A stretch of DNA of 64,000 nt from Burkholderiales bacterium (GCA_036262035.1 DATAJS010000009.1:186001-250000); one strand, 5' to 3'. Counted from the stretch's first letter, positions 5,944 through 15,625 are shown. Notes: generated by a model not told the origin, from the sequence alone. Numbers and translations are program-made.

Positions 5944-7446
5944 ATGAAAAAAGCGCAATATCGCGCCGCGATCACGGCAGCCATCGGCGCTCTGTGCACC
6001 CTCCCTACCACCGCAGCGGCGGTCGCAGCGCACTTCGGGATGACTCCGGGCGCGCTCATCTTCAACGATGGCGAGACCGTTGAAGAACTCCAGCAGCGCA
6101 TGATCGATCTCCGCGACGAAGCGCAGGGGATCGATGCGCGGTCGAGGGTCGAGAACCGCGAGCCGAACGCGGAGGAGCAGCAGCGCATCAACGAAATCTT
6201 CGCCGAGTTCGAGAGCGTCGAGGCGCGAGTCGACATGGCGCAGCGTCGCTCGCCCGTCTCGGCGGGGACTTCGATGACGACGCGTCGCGTGGAGGCGAAC
6301 GGCTTTCAAAGGCAAGTCCCGGAAGACCACACCACGCGCGCGCAGCAGGCGCGGCAACAGCGCGAGCCGCGCGCGTCGGTTCCCGCGTCTCCGCGCAGCA
6401 CCTCCGCCGGATCCGGTGGCTTCCGTGACGAGGCCGAGTTCTTCATGTGCGTGATGCGGGCGAGCGCGCAGGGCGGCCGCGTCGACCCGCGCCTCGTGGC
6501 GAACGCGCCGACCACATACGGTCAGGAAGGTGTCGGTGCCGACGGCGGCTTCGCGGTGCCGCCGGACTTCCGTGAGAACATCGTTCAGAAGGTCATGGGC
6601 GAAGACTCGCTGCTCTCGCGCACCGACCAGATGACGACCTCGAGCAACGCGATCACCGTGCCGGCGGACCAGACGACGCCGTGGCAGGAGACCGGCGGCA
6701 TCCAGGCCTACTGGGAGTCGGAAGCGGGCCAGAAGCAGCAGTCCAAGCCGTCGCTGTCGGGCCTCACGGTGAAGGCGAACAAGATCATCGCGCTCGTGCC
6801 GCTCACCGACGAGCTCCTCGAGGATGCGCCCGCGATGGCATCGTACGTCAACCGCAAAGCGCCCGAGAAGATCGACTACAAGGTCAACGCTGCGATCATC
6901 GCGGGCACCGGCGTCGGCATGCCGATGGGGATCCTGAACTCGCCCGGCACCGTCACGGTAGCCGCGGAATCCGGCCAGGTCGCTGACAGCATCGTCTACG
7001 ACAACATCGTGAACATGTACGGTCGGCTGCCCGCGCAGTCGAAGCGGCGAGCGGTGTGGCTGGCCAACGCGGACATCGAGACGCAGCTGATGAAGATGAA
7101 GTTCCCGGGCAGCGACGCGAACCCGGTGCCGGTGTATCTGCCGCCCGGCGGTCTGAGCGCGTCGCCGTACGGCACGTTGCTCGGTCGCCCGATCATCACC
7201 TCCGAAGCGATGCCCGCGCTCGGCGACGCCGGCGACCTCGTGCTGGCCGACCTGTCGCAGTACCTGAGCGTCGTCAAGGCGGGCGGCATCCGTCAGGACG
7301 TTTCGATCCACGTGTTCTTCGACTACGACGTCACCGCGTTCCGCTTCGTGCTGCGCGTCGGCGGCCAGCCGTGGTGGAACGCGCCCATCGAGCGCACGAA
7401 CGGTCAGGCGAGCCGCGCGTTCTTCGTGAAGCTCGGAGCGCGCTGA
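5944..7446 (+). CDS. Phage major capsid protein, HK97 fold
   Basis: A 500-residue major capsid protein. Residues about 35-110 form the helical scaffold-like delta region (TVEELQQRMIDLRDEAQGID) that HK97-type capsid proteins carry before cleavage, followed by a Ser/Gln/Arg-rich linker. The shell domain begins near residue 165 with YGQEGVGADGGFAVPPDFRE and contains the characteristic stretch ending IAGTGVGMPMGILNSPGTV. The protease that would remove the delta region, the portal and the terminase are not found nearby. ATG 5944 has AAAGGA upstream. The first 32 residues look like a weak hydrophobic leader and may be an extension before an older start at the FGMTPG methionine. Confidence 0.92.
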   Translation: MKKAQYRAAITAAIGALCTLPTTAAAVAAHFGMTPGALIFNDGETVEELQQRMIDLRDEAQGIDARSRVENREPNAEEQQRINEIFAEFESVEARVDMAQRRSPVSAGTSMTTRRVEANGFQRQVPEDHTTRAQQARQQREPRASVPASPRSTSAGSGGFRDEAEFFMCVMRASAQGGRVDPRLVANAPTTYGQEGVGADGGFAVPPDFRENIVQKVMGEDSLLSRTDQMTTSSNAITVPADQTTPWQETGGIQAYWESEAGQKQQSKPSLSGLTVKANKIIALVPLTDELLEDAPAMASYVNRKAPEKIDYKVNAAIIAGTGVGMPMGILNSPGTVTVAAESGQVADSIVYDNIVNMYGRLPAQSKRRAVWLANADIETQLMKMKFPGSDANPVPVYLPPGGLSASPYGTLLGRPIITSEAMPALGDAGDLVLADLSQYLSVVKAGGIRQDVSIHVFFDYDVTAFRFVLRVGGQPWWNAPIERTNGQASRAFFVKLGAR

Positions 7447-7489
7447 TTGCGAATCTACGGGCCAGCGCTCGTGATGCCGGGGTAAGCGG

Positions 7490-7594
7490 ATGAGTGCCCG
7501 GCTCAACAACACAACCTTCCGCCGCCGCGCCGCGCCCGCACGTCTTCCGGGCGCGGCCGGCACCTCCCATCTCCTGATGAGGTCGACGTCGTGA
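7490..7594 (+). CDS. Possible 34-residue remnant upstream of the tape measure gene
   Basis: A short Arg/Ala-rich frame begins at ATG 7490 and ends in a TGA that overlaps the GTG start of the tape measure gene (GTGA). Phages normally have head-tail connectors and the major tail protein between capsid and tape measure genes. This fragment may be the scar of their loss, or a chance frame. No similarity is recognised. Confidence 0.2.
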   Translation: MSARLNNTTFRRRAAPARLPGAAGTSHLLMRSTS

Positions 7595-10500
7595 TCGCCG
7601 GTACGCTCGAGATTCAGATGATGGCGAACCTCGCGAAGCTCACGAAGGACATGGGCGACGTCAAGAAGCTCATGGGCGACGCGGAGCGCCAGGTCTCGAC
7701 CTCTGTCCGCCGGATTCAGGGCCTGCTCGCGGGCATGGGCATCGGTCTGGGGATCCGCGAGCTCATTCGTTACGCCGACACGTGGGCGAACCTGGAAGGA
7801 CGGATCAAGCTCGTCACCGGCAGCACCGGGGAACTAGCGAAGACGCAGGAGCGCCTGTTCCAGATGGCGCAGCGAACGCGGGTGGGCTTCGAGCAGACCG
7901 CTGACACCTACACGCGCATTGCTCGATCTACCCAGACGCTGAACGTGACCGAGCAGCAGCGCCTGCGCGTCACCGAGTCGATCAACAAGAGCCTGATCAT
8001 TTCGGGGGCGGCGCAGGAGAGCGCCGCCGCGGCGCTCATGCAGCTCGGGCAAGGCTTCGCCTCGGGCACGCTGCGCGGCGAAGAACTGAACAGCGTCCTC
8101 GAGCAGACGCCGCGGCTCGCGCAGGCCATTGCCGACGGCCTCGGTATCAGCGTGGGACGGCTGCGCGAGCTCGGCCAGCAGGGCAAGCTCACCGCAGACG
8201 CGGTGTTCAACGCGCTCCTGCGGCAGGGCGAGATTCTCGACCGCGAGTTCGAGAAGATGCCGAAGACCATCGCGCAGTCGTTCACGCAGCTGAACAACTC
8301 GCTCATGAAGTTCGTCGGCACGGCGAGCGAGGCCAATGGCGGTGCCAAGGCGCTCGCCGACCTGATCACGCTGCTCGCCGAGAACGTCGAACTCCTCAAT
8401 GTGCCGTTGCAGGCGCTGATCGTCTTCGGCGGAAACGTTGCGTTCGTACTGCGCGGCATCGGCATGGAGATCGCCGCGATTGCCGCGCAATCCGAGGCCC
8501 TCATGCGTGCGGTCCGCGCCGCAGCGACTGGCGATTTCGCCGGGGCGGCCGAGGCCCTGCGCAACTTCGGGAAGCTCCGGGAAATGGCGCAGGAGGATGC
8601 GGCGGAGGCGCGCCGGCGCTTCGACGAGTGGGAAAAGAGCATCCTCGACGGCGGCAAGAAAGTCGCCGACGCGGTCAAGCTCAGTGCCGACGTCATCGCC
8701 CAGAATCAGCGCGAACTCAACCGCGCGATGTCGCTGACCCGCCCGTTCGCCGACCCCCAGCTCGCGAAGGAAGCGCGCGAAAAGGCGCTCACCGCGGCGA
8801 AGCTGCAGCTCGAAGACCAGCGCGACTTTCTTGAAATGGTGCGTGCGATCGACGAGGCCGAATACCGGGCCGGGTTGCTGAGTGCGCAGCAGTTCTACGA
8901 GAAGCGACACCGCATGCAGCAGGTGGCGCTGCAGGTCGAACTGGCGGGCATCACTCAGCTGATCGCCGCGCAAAAGGAAATCGAAAAGAACGGAAAGCCC
9001 GACGAGCAGCTGGCCGCGACCAAGGAAATCATGGAACTCGAGGCGCACCGCATGATCGTTCAGCGGACCGCGACCAGAGAGCGCAGCCTTCTGAAGCTTC
9101 AGGAAGAGCAGGACCTGCGCGAGCTCGCGAATCTCTGGCTGAAGTCGTACGAGGCGATGGCTTCGGCGGCCGACGACCTCGAGCAGCAGTTGATCGAGAT
9201 GGGGGCGGCGCGGAACGCGGCGTTGTCGACCCAAGCCCAGGATGCGCAGTTTCAGCAGAAGCTACTCGAGATGGAGCGCGGCGCCATCGCGACCCTCGGC
9301 GCGGGCTACGACGAACTCACGGCGCGAACGATCGACTATCACACCGCGATGCAGGTCGAGATCGAGCGGCGACGCTTGAACAATGACCTGAAGGCCGAGC
9401 AGCACCGCATCGACCAGCTGCTGATCTCGGACGCCGAGAAGGCTCTGCAGAAGCAGTCAGCCGCCGCCGACTTCCAGCGGCGCGAGGCGCAGCTTCCGGA
9501 CGAAATTCGCCGGCGCAACGAAACGCAGGTGCAGATCAACGAAGCCAAACGGGTCGCCGATGCGCAGCGCGATGTGCAGGTCGACATGTGGCGCTCCATC
9601 GACGAGACGGCGCGCGACACATTCCGCTCGATCTTTGACAGCGGCAAGTCGACGTTCGAGCGACTGCGCGACACGCTGAAGAACACGCTGTTCGACCTGC
9701 TGTACCAGATGACGCTGCGGCCATTCCTAATCCAGGTCGTGACCACCGTCGCCGGAACCGACGTCGCGCGCGGTGCGTTCGGCGCGGCGGGCACGCTGGC
9801 GACGCAAGGTGGCGCCGGAGGTATCAGCGGCATCGGCGGCGCGCTGAACTCGCTGCAAAGCCTTGGCAGCCTCAGCAACATCGGGGGCCTTTTCAGCTCT
9901 TTCCCCGGGAACAATCTCGGCCTGACGCTCGCCGGGGGCGTGCAGAAGCTCGGCGTGTCGCTCGGTTCCGAGGTGATAACGGAGTTCGGAAACACGCTCA
10001 ACACGTTCTTCGGCGAAGGTCTCGGTGCGACCTTGGGCAGCGCCGCGCCGTTCATCGGCGCCGCGATTCAGCTCGCCATGGGCAACGCGCGCGGCGCGGG
10101 CTTCACTGCCGCGGGCGCCGCGATCGGCTCTATCATCCCGGGCATCGGCACCGCGCTGGGCGCCGTCATCGGGTCGCTCATCGGGTCGCTGACCGGCAAG
10201 AACAAGATTCCCGCGAAGGTCATCGATAGCTCATACGTGCACGCCCTGAACGCGAACGCGCCCGCGGCCTATGGTGGCTCGAGCGGCGGACAGCAGGTGC
10301 TCGAGCCTATCGTGAAGACCCTCGGCGAGATCGCCAAGACGCTCGGCATCACGCTTCCGGCGTATGCACTCAGCTACGCGTCGAACACCGGAAAGAACAG
10401 CCAGGAGCCGAACTTCGGCCTCGACGCGTCGATTGGGCTCGACCGAAACGTCTTTAAGGTGGGCGAGTGGCACGGCTCGCCGGTAGCGCTCACGCAGGAG

Positions 10501-13353
10501 AACGTGCAGCGTGAGGCGGCGCGCGCGATGCTCGAGGTCATCCGCAACGCCCAGCTGCCGAAGTATCTGGCCGATTTCTTCGCGACGGTGAAGCCCGCGG
10601 CCGAGCTCTCGAAAGATCAAATCGACGAGGTGCTCGCGTACGCCGCTTCGCTCAAAGAGCTCAACGAGGTGATCGTCAAGATCGCGGACATCAGCGGCAT
10701 CAAGGCCACGTCCGAGGAGCTGCTCGCCGTCTTCGGTGACATTCAGACAGCAGTGCCGATGCTCAACGGCTACTACGAGGCGTTCTTCACCGCCGCCGAG
10801 AAGCAGGCGAACGCGCTGAAGGGCGTGAACGAGCAGATGGTCGCGCTGGGCATTTCGTCGCTGCCGCGCACGCGTGCCGAGTTCCGCGACCTGGTCGAGG
10901 CGCAGGATCTTGCGACCGACGCGGGGAAGCGTATGTTCGCCGCGCTGATCTCGATCGCGCCAGCGTTCGCCGCGGTGACGGAGGAGATCGCCGAAGTCGA
11001 GGACGCACTGGTGAGCCTTCAGGCCCGCGTCGACGAGTCGCGCAGCGCCGCGCTCGACGCGCTGCAGGAGCAGATCAGGACGTCGGAATCTGCAGCCGAC
11101 CAAGCGCGTCAGAGCGCCGATGCGTACCGTGCCGCCAGCCAGTCCATGCAGGAGACCATCCGATCGCTGCGTCAGGGCAACCTTTCGACGCTACTTCCAG
11201 GTCAGAAGCTCGCCGAGTCCCGCAACACCCTCGGGTCGGTCTTCGCCGCGGCGCTGTCCGGTGATCGCGGCGCGCTCGCGCAGTTGCCGAACATCGCGCA
11301 GGAATTCCTGCAGGCTAGCCGCAGCTACAACGCGTCGTCGCAGGCGTACACCGACGATTTCTCGCGCGTCATGGCGATGCTCGAGCAGGCGGGCGTGGCG
11401 AGCGACGTCTTCGCGGGCACGATGGATTATCAGGCAACGCTGCTCGATATTCAGACCGGCGTGCTTCAGAACATCCTCGCCGAACTCGAGAAGCCCTCGC
11501 CCCAGCTGGACAAGCTGAACGAACAACTGGCGGTGCTCGAGGGCGTCCGCGACCTGATCGCCGACGCTGGGCGCAACATCCTGACGGTGAACAGTTCCGT
11601 GCAGGGCACCACTGGTGCCGTCATCAGCGGCAATTCGATGATCAGCGCGCAAACGGGCGAAATCACCGCACTTCCGACCGTGATGCGTCAGCAAACGGCG
11701 GCGCTGCTCGGCGGCAATTACATGGTCACGGATCCGCAGACCGGCCAGTTGGTGAATCTCACGGTCGACTCGGCGGGCCGCATCACGTCGGTGCGGGATG
11801 CGATCGGTGGGCAGACGACGTCGCTGCTCTCGGGAAACTACATGGTGAGCGACCCGAACACCGGGCGCATCTTTCAGGCGACGGTCGAGCAGACCGGAGC
11901 GATCAATGTCGGGCTGTCGGCCGGCGGTGCGCTCGCAGCCGGGACGTATCAGGTGCTCGATGCAACGGGCCGCGTGCTCGCCGCCACGGTCGACAACGCC
12001 GGTCGGGTCACGTCGGTTCGCGATGCTCTCGGCGTGCAGACGAACTCGCTGCTCGCGGGCAACTACAACGTCACGGATCCGGTCACGGGTCAGGTGCTGC
12101 AGGCCACGGTGAGCCAGACCGGGGCGATCACCTCGTACGACCAACGCATGCTCGATCAAGCGCAGGCGCTACTCGGCGCCAGCGGACCGCTCGCGGCCGG
12201 GCAGTACGCCATTCAAGATCAAACCGGGCGCGTCTACGCGGCAACGGTAAGCGCAGGCGGCAATGTCACGGCGCTCAGCGAGATCGCGCGAGACCAGAGC
12301 GGTCGCATCTCGACCGGCAATGATCTGATGAACGCGCAGACGCGGGAAATTATCCTCGGGAACACCACGCTCGATGCGCGCACCGGGCAGGTCGTGCAGG
12401 GCATCAATCAGCAGACCGGGCAGGTCGTCGCCGGTAACTCGACGTCGGACGCAATCCGCAACCTGACGGCACGGGACACGAACGTCAGCGAAGCGATGCT
12501 CGTGCAGCTCGCCCAGAACTCGACGACGCAGAGCTCGCAGTTCGCGACGATGGTCGACGGCATCAACCGCACGGTGCAGGCGATGAACACCCTCATCGGT
12601 CTGCAGCAGGAGCTCAATGCCGCCGACGCCGCGCGGCGTGCCCAGGAAGAGGCCGCCGCCGCGAAGATGGCCCAGATCGCCACCCAGCAGGCGGCGCTGT
12701 CGAGCGCGGCGGCGATGCGCGACACCGTCACGTCCGGCGTCAACACTGGGATCGCGAACATTTGGACGCTCGCGGCGCAGTACGGTGTCGGCCTCGAGAA
12801 CACCGCGGGCCAGCGCGCGACCTTCGAGGTGCGTGACGGCCAGTTCTTCTCGGACTACAACGTGCTGCGCTACACGAACGAGGCCTCCGCGATCGCGTTC
12901 AAGGAAGCGTTTTGGGCGTCCGGCGGCGTCTACGACCAGACGTTCGGCAAGGCGGCCGAGCTCGCCGCGCTCACGCAGCAGTTGCAGACCCTGCGCGACC
13001 TCATCACAGGCTTAGGCGGGATCCCCAGCCATGCCGAGGGCCTCGACTATGTGCCCTACGACGGCTACGTGGCGCGCCTGCACCGAGGCGAGTACATCGC
13101 GACGGCATCGGAGGCGGCGGAGATACGCGCCGGGCGCGCGAGCGGTTCGTCCAGCGACAGCGCAGCCGCCGACCGCCTGTGCTACGCCATTGAGCAGGGC
13201 AACGACTTGGTCCGCGAGCAGACGGGCGTGATCGCTTCGGTCCGCGGCGAGATCAAGCGGCAAGGCGAACAGGTCGGCCGTTCTTACATTGAAGGGGCGC
13301 GCGAGACCGGGCGCCAGCAGCGCAACTTTAAAGATGCGCAACGTTCCCGCTGA
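7591..13353 (+). CDS. Phage tail tape measure protein, 1920 residues
   Basis: This sets tail length and is threaded through the tail tube. Residues about 50-230 match the tape measure N-terminal domain (ELIRYADTWANLEGRIKLVT, then QRTRVGFEQTADTYTRIARS). Residues about 350-690 are mainly coiled coil. A hydrophobic Gly/Ala segment at about 815-870 (AAGAAIGSIIPGIGTALGAV) is the expected membrane-active part. Residues about 1370-1570 hold degenerate repeats built on GNYxVxDPxTGxxxxxTV. The C-terminus has the frequent tape measure ending HAEGLDYVPYDGYVARLHRG. The reading frame is intact over 5.7 kb although the tail genes around it are missing, implying recent loss. GTG 7591 is the only start that keeps the N-terminal strand (GTLEIQMMANLAKL). 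Confidence 0.93.
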   Translation: MIAGTLEIQMMANLAKLTKDMGDVKKLMGDAERQVSTSVRRIQGLLAGMGIGLGIRELIRYADTWANLEGRIKLVTGSTGELAKTQERLFQMAQRTRVGFEQTADTYTRIARSTQTLNVTEQQRLRVTESINKSLIISGAAQESAAAALMQLGQGFASGTLRGEELNSVLEQTPRLAQAIADGLGISVGRLRELGQQGKLTADAVFNALLRQGEILDREFEKMPKTIAQSFTQLNNSLMKFVGTASEANGGAKALADLITLLAENVELLNVPLQALIVFGGNVAFVLRGIGMEIAAIAAQSEALMRAVRAAATGDFAGAAEALRNFGKLREMAQEDAAEARRRFDEWEKSILDGGKKVADAVKLSADVIAQNQRELNRAMSLTRPFADPQLAKEAREKALTAAKLQLEDQRDFLEMVRAIDEAEYRAGLLSAQQFYEKRHRMQQVALQVELAGITQLIAAQKEIEKNGKPDEQLAATKEIMELEAHRMIVQRTATRERSLLKLQEEQDLRELANLWLKSYEAMASAADDLEQQLIEMGAARNAALSTQAQDAQFQQKLLEMERGAIATLGAGYDELTARTIDYHTAMQVEIERRRLNNDLKAEQHRIDQLLISDAEKALQKQSAAADFQRREAQLPDEIRRRNETQVQINEAKRVADAQRDVQVDMWRSIDETARDTFRSIFDSGKSTFERLRDTLKNTLFDLLYQMTLRPFLIQVVTTVAGTDVARGAFGAAGTLATQGGAGGISGIGGALNSLQSLGSLSNIGGLFSSFPGNNLGLTLAGGVQKLGVSLGSEVITEFGNTLNTFFGEGLGATLGSAAPFIGAAIQLAMGNARGAGFTAAGAAIGSIIPGIGTALGAVIGSLIGSLTGKNKIPAKVIDSSYVHALNANAPAAYGGSSGGQQVLEPIVKTLGEIAKTLGITLPAYALSYASNTGKNSQEPNFGLDASIGLDRNVFKVGEWHGSPVALTQENVQREAARAMLEVIRNAQLPKYLADFFATVKPAAELSKDQIDEVLAYAASLKELNEVIVKIADISGIKATSEELLAVFGDIQTAVPMLNGYYEAFFTAAEKQANALKGVNEQMVALGISSLPRTRAEFRDLVEAQDLATDAGKRMFAALISIAPAFAAVTEEIAEVEDALVSLQARVDESRSAALDALQEQIRTSESAADQARQSADAYRAASQSMQETIRSLRQGNLSTLLPGQKLAESRNTLGSVFAAALSGDRGALAQLPNIAQEFLQASRSYNASSQAYTDDFSRVMAMLEQAGVASDVFAGTMDYQATLLDIQTGVLQNILAELEKPSPQLDKLNEQLAVLEGVRDLIADAGRNILTVNSSVQGTTGAVISGNSMISAQTGEITALPTVMRQQTAALLGGNYMVTDPQTGQLVNLTVDSAGRITSVRDAIGGQTTSLLSGNYMVSDPNTGRIFQATVEQTGAINVGLSAGGALAAGTYQVLDATGRVLAATVDNAGRVTSVRDALGVQTNSLLAGNYNVTDPVTGQVLQATVSQTGAITSYDQRMLDQAQALLGASGPLAAGQYAIQDQTGRVYAATVSAGGNVTALSEIARDQSGRISTGNDLMNAQTREIILGNTTLDARTGQVVQGINQQTGQVVAGNSTSDAIRNLTARDTNVSEAMLVQLAQNSTTQSSQFATMVDGINRTVQAMNTLIGLQQELNAADAARRAQEEAAAAKMAQIATQQAALSSAAAMRDTVTSGVNTGIANIWTLAAQYGVGLENTAGQRATFEVRDGQFFSDYNVLRYTNEASAIAFKEAFWASGGVYDQTFGKAAELAALTQQLQTLRDLITGLGGIPSHAEGLDYVPYDGYVARLHRGEYIATASEAAEIRAGRASGSSSDSAAADRLCYAIEQGNDLVREQTGVIASVRGEIKRQGEQVGRSYIEGARETGRQQRNFKDAQRSR

Positions 13354-13460
13354 TGCAGATCGTCGCCGTCAAGTTCATCGACCCGACCGACCTGGCCGAA
13401 CACGGCATCACCGGCGAGTTGCCGATGCTCCTCGAGTTCGAGGACTGGCCTCGCGGGTGA
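13353..13460 (+). pseudogene. Truncated phage tail gene following the tape measure gene
   Basis: An ATG overlapping the tape measure stop (TGATG) opens a frame of only 35 codons (begins MQIVAVKFIDPTDLAEHG) with ordinary phage codon use. The start arrangement is that of a real coupled gene, but the frame then stops. Downstream sequence to 13,512 codes for nothing in any credible frame. The next gene in tailed siphophages encodes a tail protein of several hundred residues, so this is best read as its 5' stump at a deletion point. CGCGGGT-G-ACCCGCG, a perfect palindrome at 13,452-13,466, covers the break. Confidence 0.5.
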
Positions 13461-13512
13461 CCCGCGATCTTCACGCGGGTTACACGGTGGGCGAGCAGCG
13501 ATCCCGGTCGCG

Positions 13513-14256
13513 TCAGGGACGCCGGTCGTCGACTATCCGCAGGAGATGAGACGCCAACATGACGAGTTCCCGCGCCTTGGCGGCCCCGATGCCGACCGTC
13601 CGGTGGGCCACGCTGTTCCGATAGGCACCAAACGTTCCGGCGAATAGGTCGGCCATGCCTTTCCGCTCGGCGAGCTCTGCTGATGGATCTGTGAGCGGAC
13701 CCGGCTTCTCCGGGTTGAAGGCGGCCCGCATTAGCACAACACCGTAGTCTCCGGCACCGAATCCGCCCGCGTGCCGTACCGCCTCTTCGACGGCCTTCAT
13801 CGCTCGGGTCACGGCCTCATCCCATTCGCCGCGGGCGAGACTCATCCACGCCGTTTCGTGCAGCGCGTGATGCAGCAGTGATTTCGGGAACTTCAATGCA
13901 TCCCGGTAGTGCTCAAAATCAGTCGCCGACGTGATCGCAGCAGCCCGCTCGCTGATGCGGTGATAGCCGTTGTTGCCGTTGACCCCGGGCTCGCGTATCA
14001 CCAGCCGATTCTCAACCAGCACTTGCCACGCTTCGTTCAAAGCCCGTTCGACTGCGTCTTTTTGCTGCTGCGGGTAGCCTTTCTCATGCTGGCCAATCGG
14101 GCCGTGCACCTGCTCGAAAATCGCGGCCGGATGCACCAAACCGCTCGGTTGAGGACGATCACGGGCGAGCTGGAGAACCACGGGGGCCAAGTCGTCCGGC
14201 GAGAGCTTCAACAACAGTTCTGGATCGGGGAAAATGTCGGTTAGAGTTTTTGGCAT
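13513..14256 (-). CDS. TIGR02391/Ymh-family protein with HEPN-type R-N-x3-H motif
   Basis: A 247-residue protein on the strand opposite to the phage genes. Its C-terminal half has the TIGR02391 (Ymh) pattern: a helix rich in acidic residues and Ala (WDEAVTRAMKAVEEAVRHAG), the block GVVLMRAAFNPEKPGPLTD, and AYRNSVAHRTVGI. The last block includes R213-N214-x3-H218, the exact form of the HEPN ribonuclease active-site motif, placed between two helices as expected. Residues 1-100 look like a winged-helix N-terminal part. It lies 26 bases downstream of a P-loop ATPase on the same strand, so the two form an operon. An RNA-cleaving effector is inferred from the motif; nuclease activity is not shown by sequence alone. 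Confidence 0.8.
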   Translation of the reverse strand: MPKTLTDIFPDPELLLKLSPDDLAPVVLQLARDRPQPSGLVHPAAIFEQVHGPIGQHEKGYPQQQKDAVERALNEAWQVLVENRLVIREPGVNGNNGYHRISERAAAITSATDFEHYRDALKFPKSLLHHALHETAWMSLARGEWDEAVTRAMKAVEEAVRHAGGFGAGDYGVVLMRAAFNPEKPGPLTDPSAELAERKGMADLFAGTFGAYRNSVAHRTVGIGAAKARELVMLASHLLRIVDDRRP

Positions 14257-14282
14257 GGCGAGAGTCGTGCACGTCGTTCGGG

Positions 14283-15566
14283 TTATGGCCCGGGGTCTTC
14301 GTTCAGTCGCTCGGACCAGCGCAAATAGAACAGCAGGTAAGGGTCCGGGATATCAAGGATCTGCTTCTGTTCGTCCCAATCGATCGCGCGTTCGTTCGGA
14401 AATTTTTCCTGCGCCAGCTTGCTCATGTGCAGGCACGTGCCGATGACGCTCGACCCCACGGGCATGTCCGAGGCGCAGATGCGGCGCACGCGGCGCGTAA
14501 TCTCGTCGTAGTCGTGGGCCAAGCGAGGAGGGTCCGAGGACACCGCCTTTAGAATGCAGCGGTACACGTCCCCCTTCGTTCCGTCCTTGAAGTCATATAG
14601 CCGCCGCTCGGTTCCTCGAGTCTTCGGGCCGGCGTCGAGGACGTCGACCAGTGACCGAAAGTCCGTACTGGTGGTCGTCTGCTCGAAGATCGTCTTGATA
14701 TCGGCGTCGGAACAGGTGATCGACTTCCGAGTCAATCCCCGTTCACGAGCGCCGGTAACGAAGCACGCGTTAAGGCAGATCGACTGCATGAGCTGAGGAG
14801 AGCCCGCGGCCTCGACAACGAATCGATCGATCGCCTCTTCCGGAAAATCCACCTTGAGCGCGTCGAAGCCAGTGCGCGCGATTTGCTTCAGTTCGGCAGC
14901 AGCCCAGTAGTTGAGGTCGATCGCCCTGACGCGCCCGCGCAATTCAGGGTTCGCGCGGACGACATCATCGCCGCGATGGCGCACAGCGGCCGCGCACACC
15001 TTGACGCCGAGCCGAATGGCTTCCTTGATGATCTTTGCGGCGTCTTCCTGGACGAGCCTTGGCATGTAGTGAAAGTCGTCGATCAGCAGAACGAAGTCGC
15101 TGTTCGCGATCTCGTCGACCACCTGCTTCATCCCTGTGCGCTCAAAGCTCTTCTCGTTGGAACGATCGTGCTGCAGCTGCGCGCCGCCGTCGACCTTTCC
15201 CTCGATTTCTCCAATAAACGGCAGACCGGCGCTTCCTTGCACCTCCGCCTTAACCGCCACCTGCCCACCCGTTTTCGCGCCGCTTTTCCGAGTGGTCGGT
15301 GCATCCATCCAGTCGAGGACACGGTCCCAAAGGTCGTTCGGCTGCTGGATGCCTGCGCCGGTGATGGTGATGAGGTTGTCGGGGCCCACCACTTTCTCGA
15401 CCAACACCGTTTTCCCTGACTTCGACGGACCCGACACGGACACAAGCTGGCCGGGCGTCGCCAGCGCATCCTGAAGCGCTTGCTCGAGCCGATCCGACTT
15501 TCGCTCGACGTATGTGTGAGACGGAAACGCGCCGGGCGTGAAGACTTCGGTCGCTTTAAGCGCCAT
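14283..15566 (-). CDS. P-loop (AAA/STAND-like) ATPase, sensor partner of the HEPN-type gene
   Basis: A 427-residue ATPase. Walker A is G46-P-S-K-S-G-K52-T53 and Walker B is the hydrophobic strand FVLLIDD ending at D163-D164. After this comes an arginine-containing sensor-like block (VCAAAVRHRGDDVVRANPEL) and a helical lid (PEEAIDRFVVEAAGSPQLMQ), an arrangement like Orc1/Cdc6-type and STAND NTPases. The C-terminal 150 residues hold a probable winged helix (TKGDVYRCILKA, ITRRVRRICASDMPVGSSVI). No membrane segment is present. It precedes the HEPN-like gene in a two-gene operon inside the element but outside the phage structural genes, a usual site for defence cargo. A sensing role is inference. 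Confidence 0.75.
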   Translation of the reverse strand: MALKATEVFTPGAFPSHTYVERKSDRLEQALQDALATPGQLVSVSGPSKSGKTVLVEKVVGPDNLITITGAGIQQPNDLWDRVLDWMDAPTTRKSGAKTGGQVAVKAEVQGSAGLPFIGEIEGKVDGGAQLQHDRSNEKSFERTGMKQVVDEIANSDFVLLIDDFHYMPRLVQEDAAKIIKEAIRLGVKVCAAAVRHRGDDVVRANPELRGRVRAIDLNYWAAAELKQIARTGFDALKVDFPEEAIDRFVVEAAGSPQLMQSICLNACFVTGARERGLTRKSITCSDADIKTIFEQTTTSTDFRSLVDVLDAGPKTRGTERRLYDFKDGTKGDVYRCILKAVSSDPPRLAHDYDEITRRVRRICASDMPVGSSVIGTCLHMSKLAQEKFPNERAIDWDEQKQILDIPDPYLLFYLRWSERLNEDPGP

Positions 15567-15625
15567 CGGACTTGCCTCTTGATGTCGACGTAGGGTTCAG
15601 CGAAACGCGCCGCCCGCTGCTTTCG

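Noticed and set aside
5776-7563. Long antisense open frame across the capsid gene
   Set aside because: A GC-rich shadow of the capsid gene with Arg/His-rich low-complexity translation and no motif.
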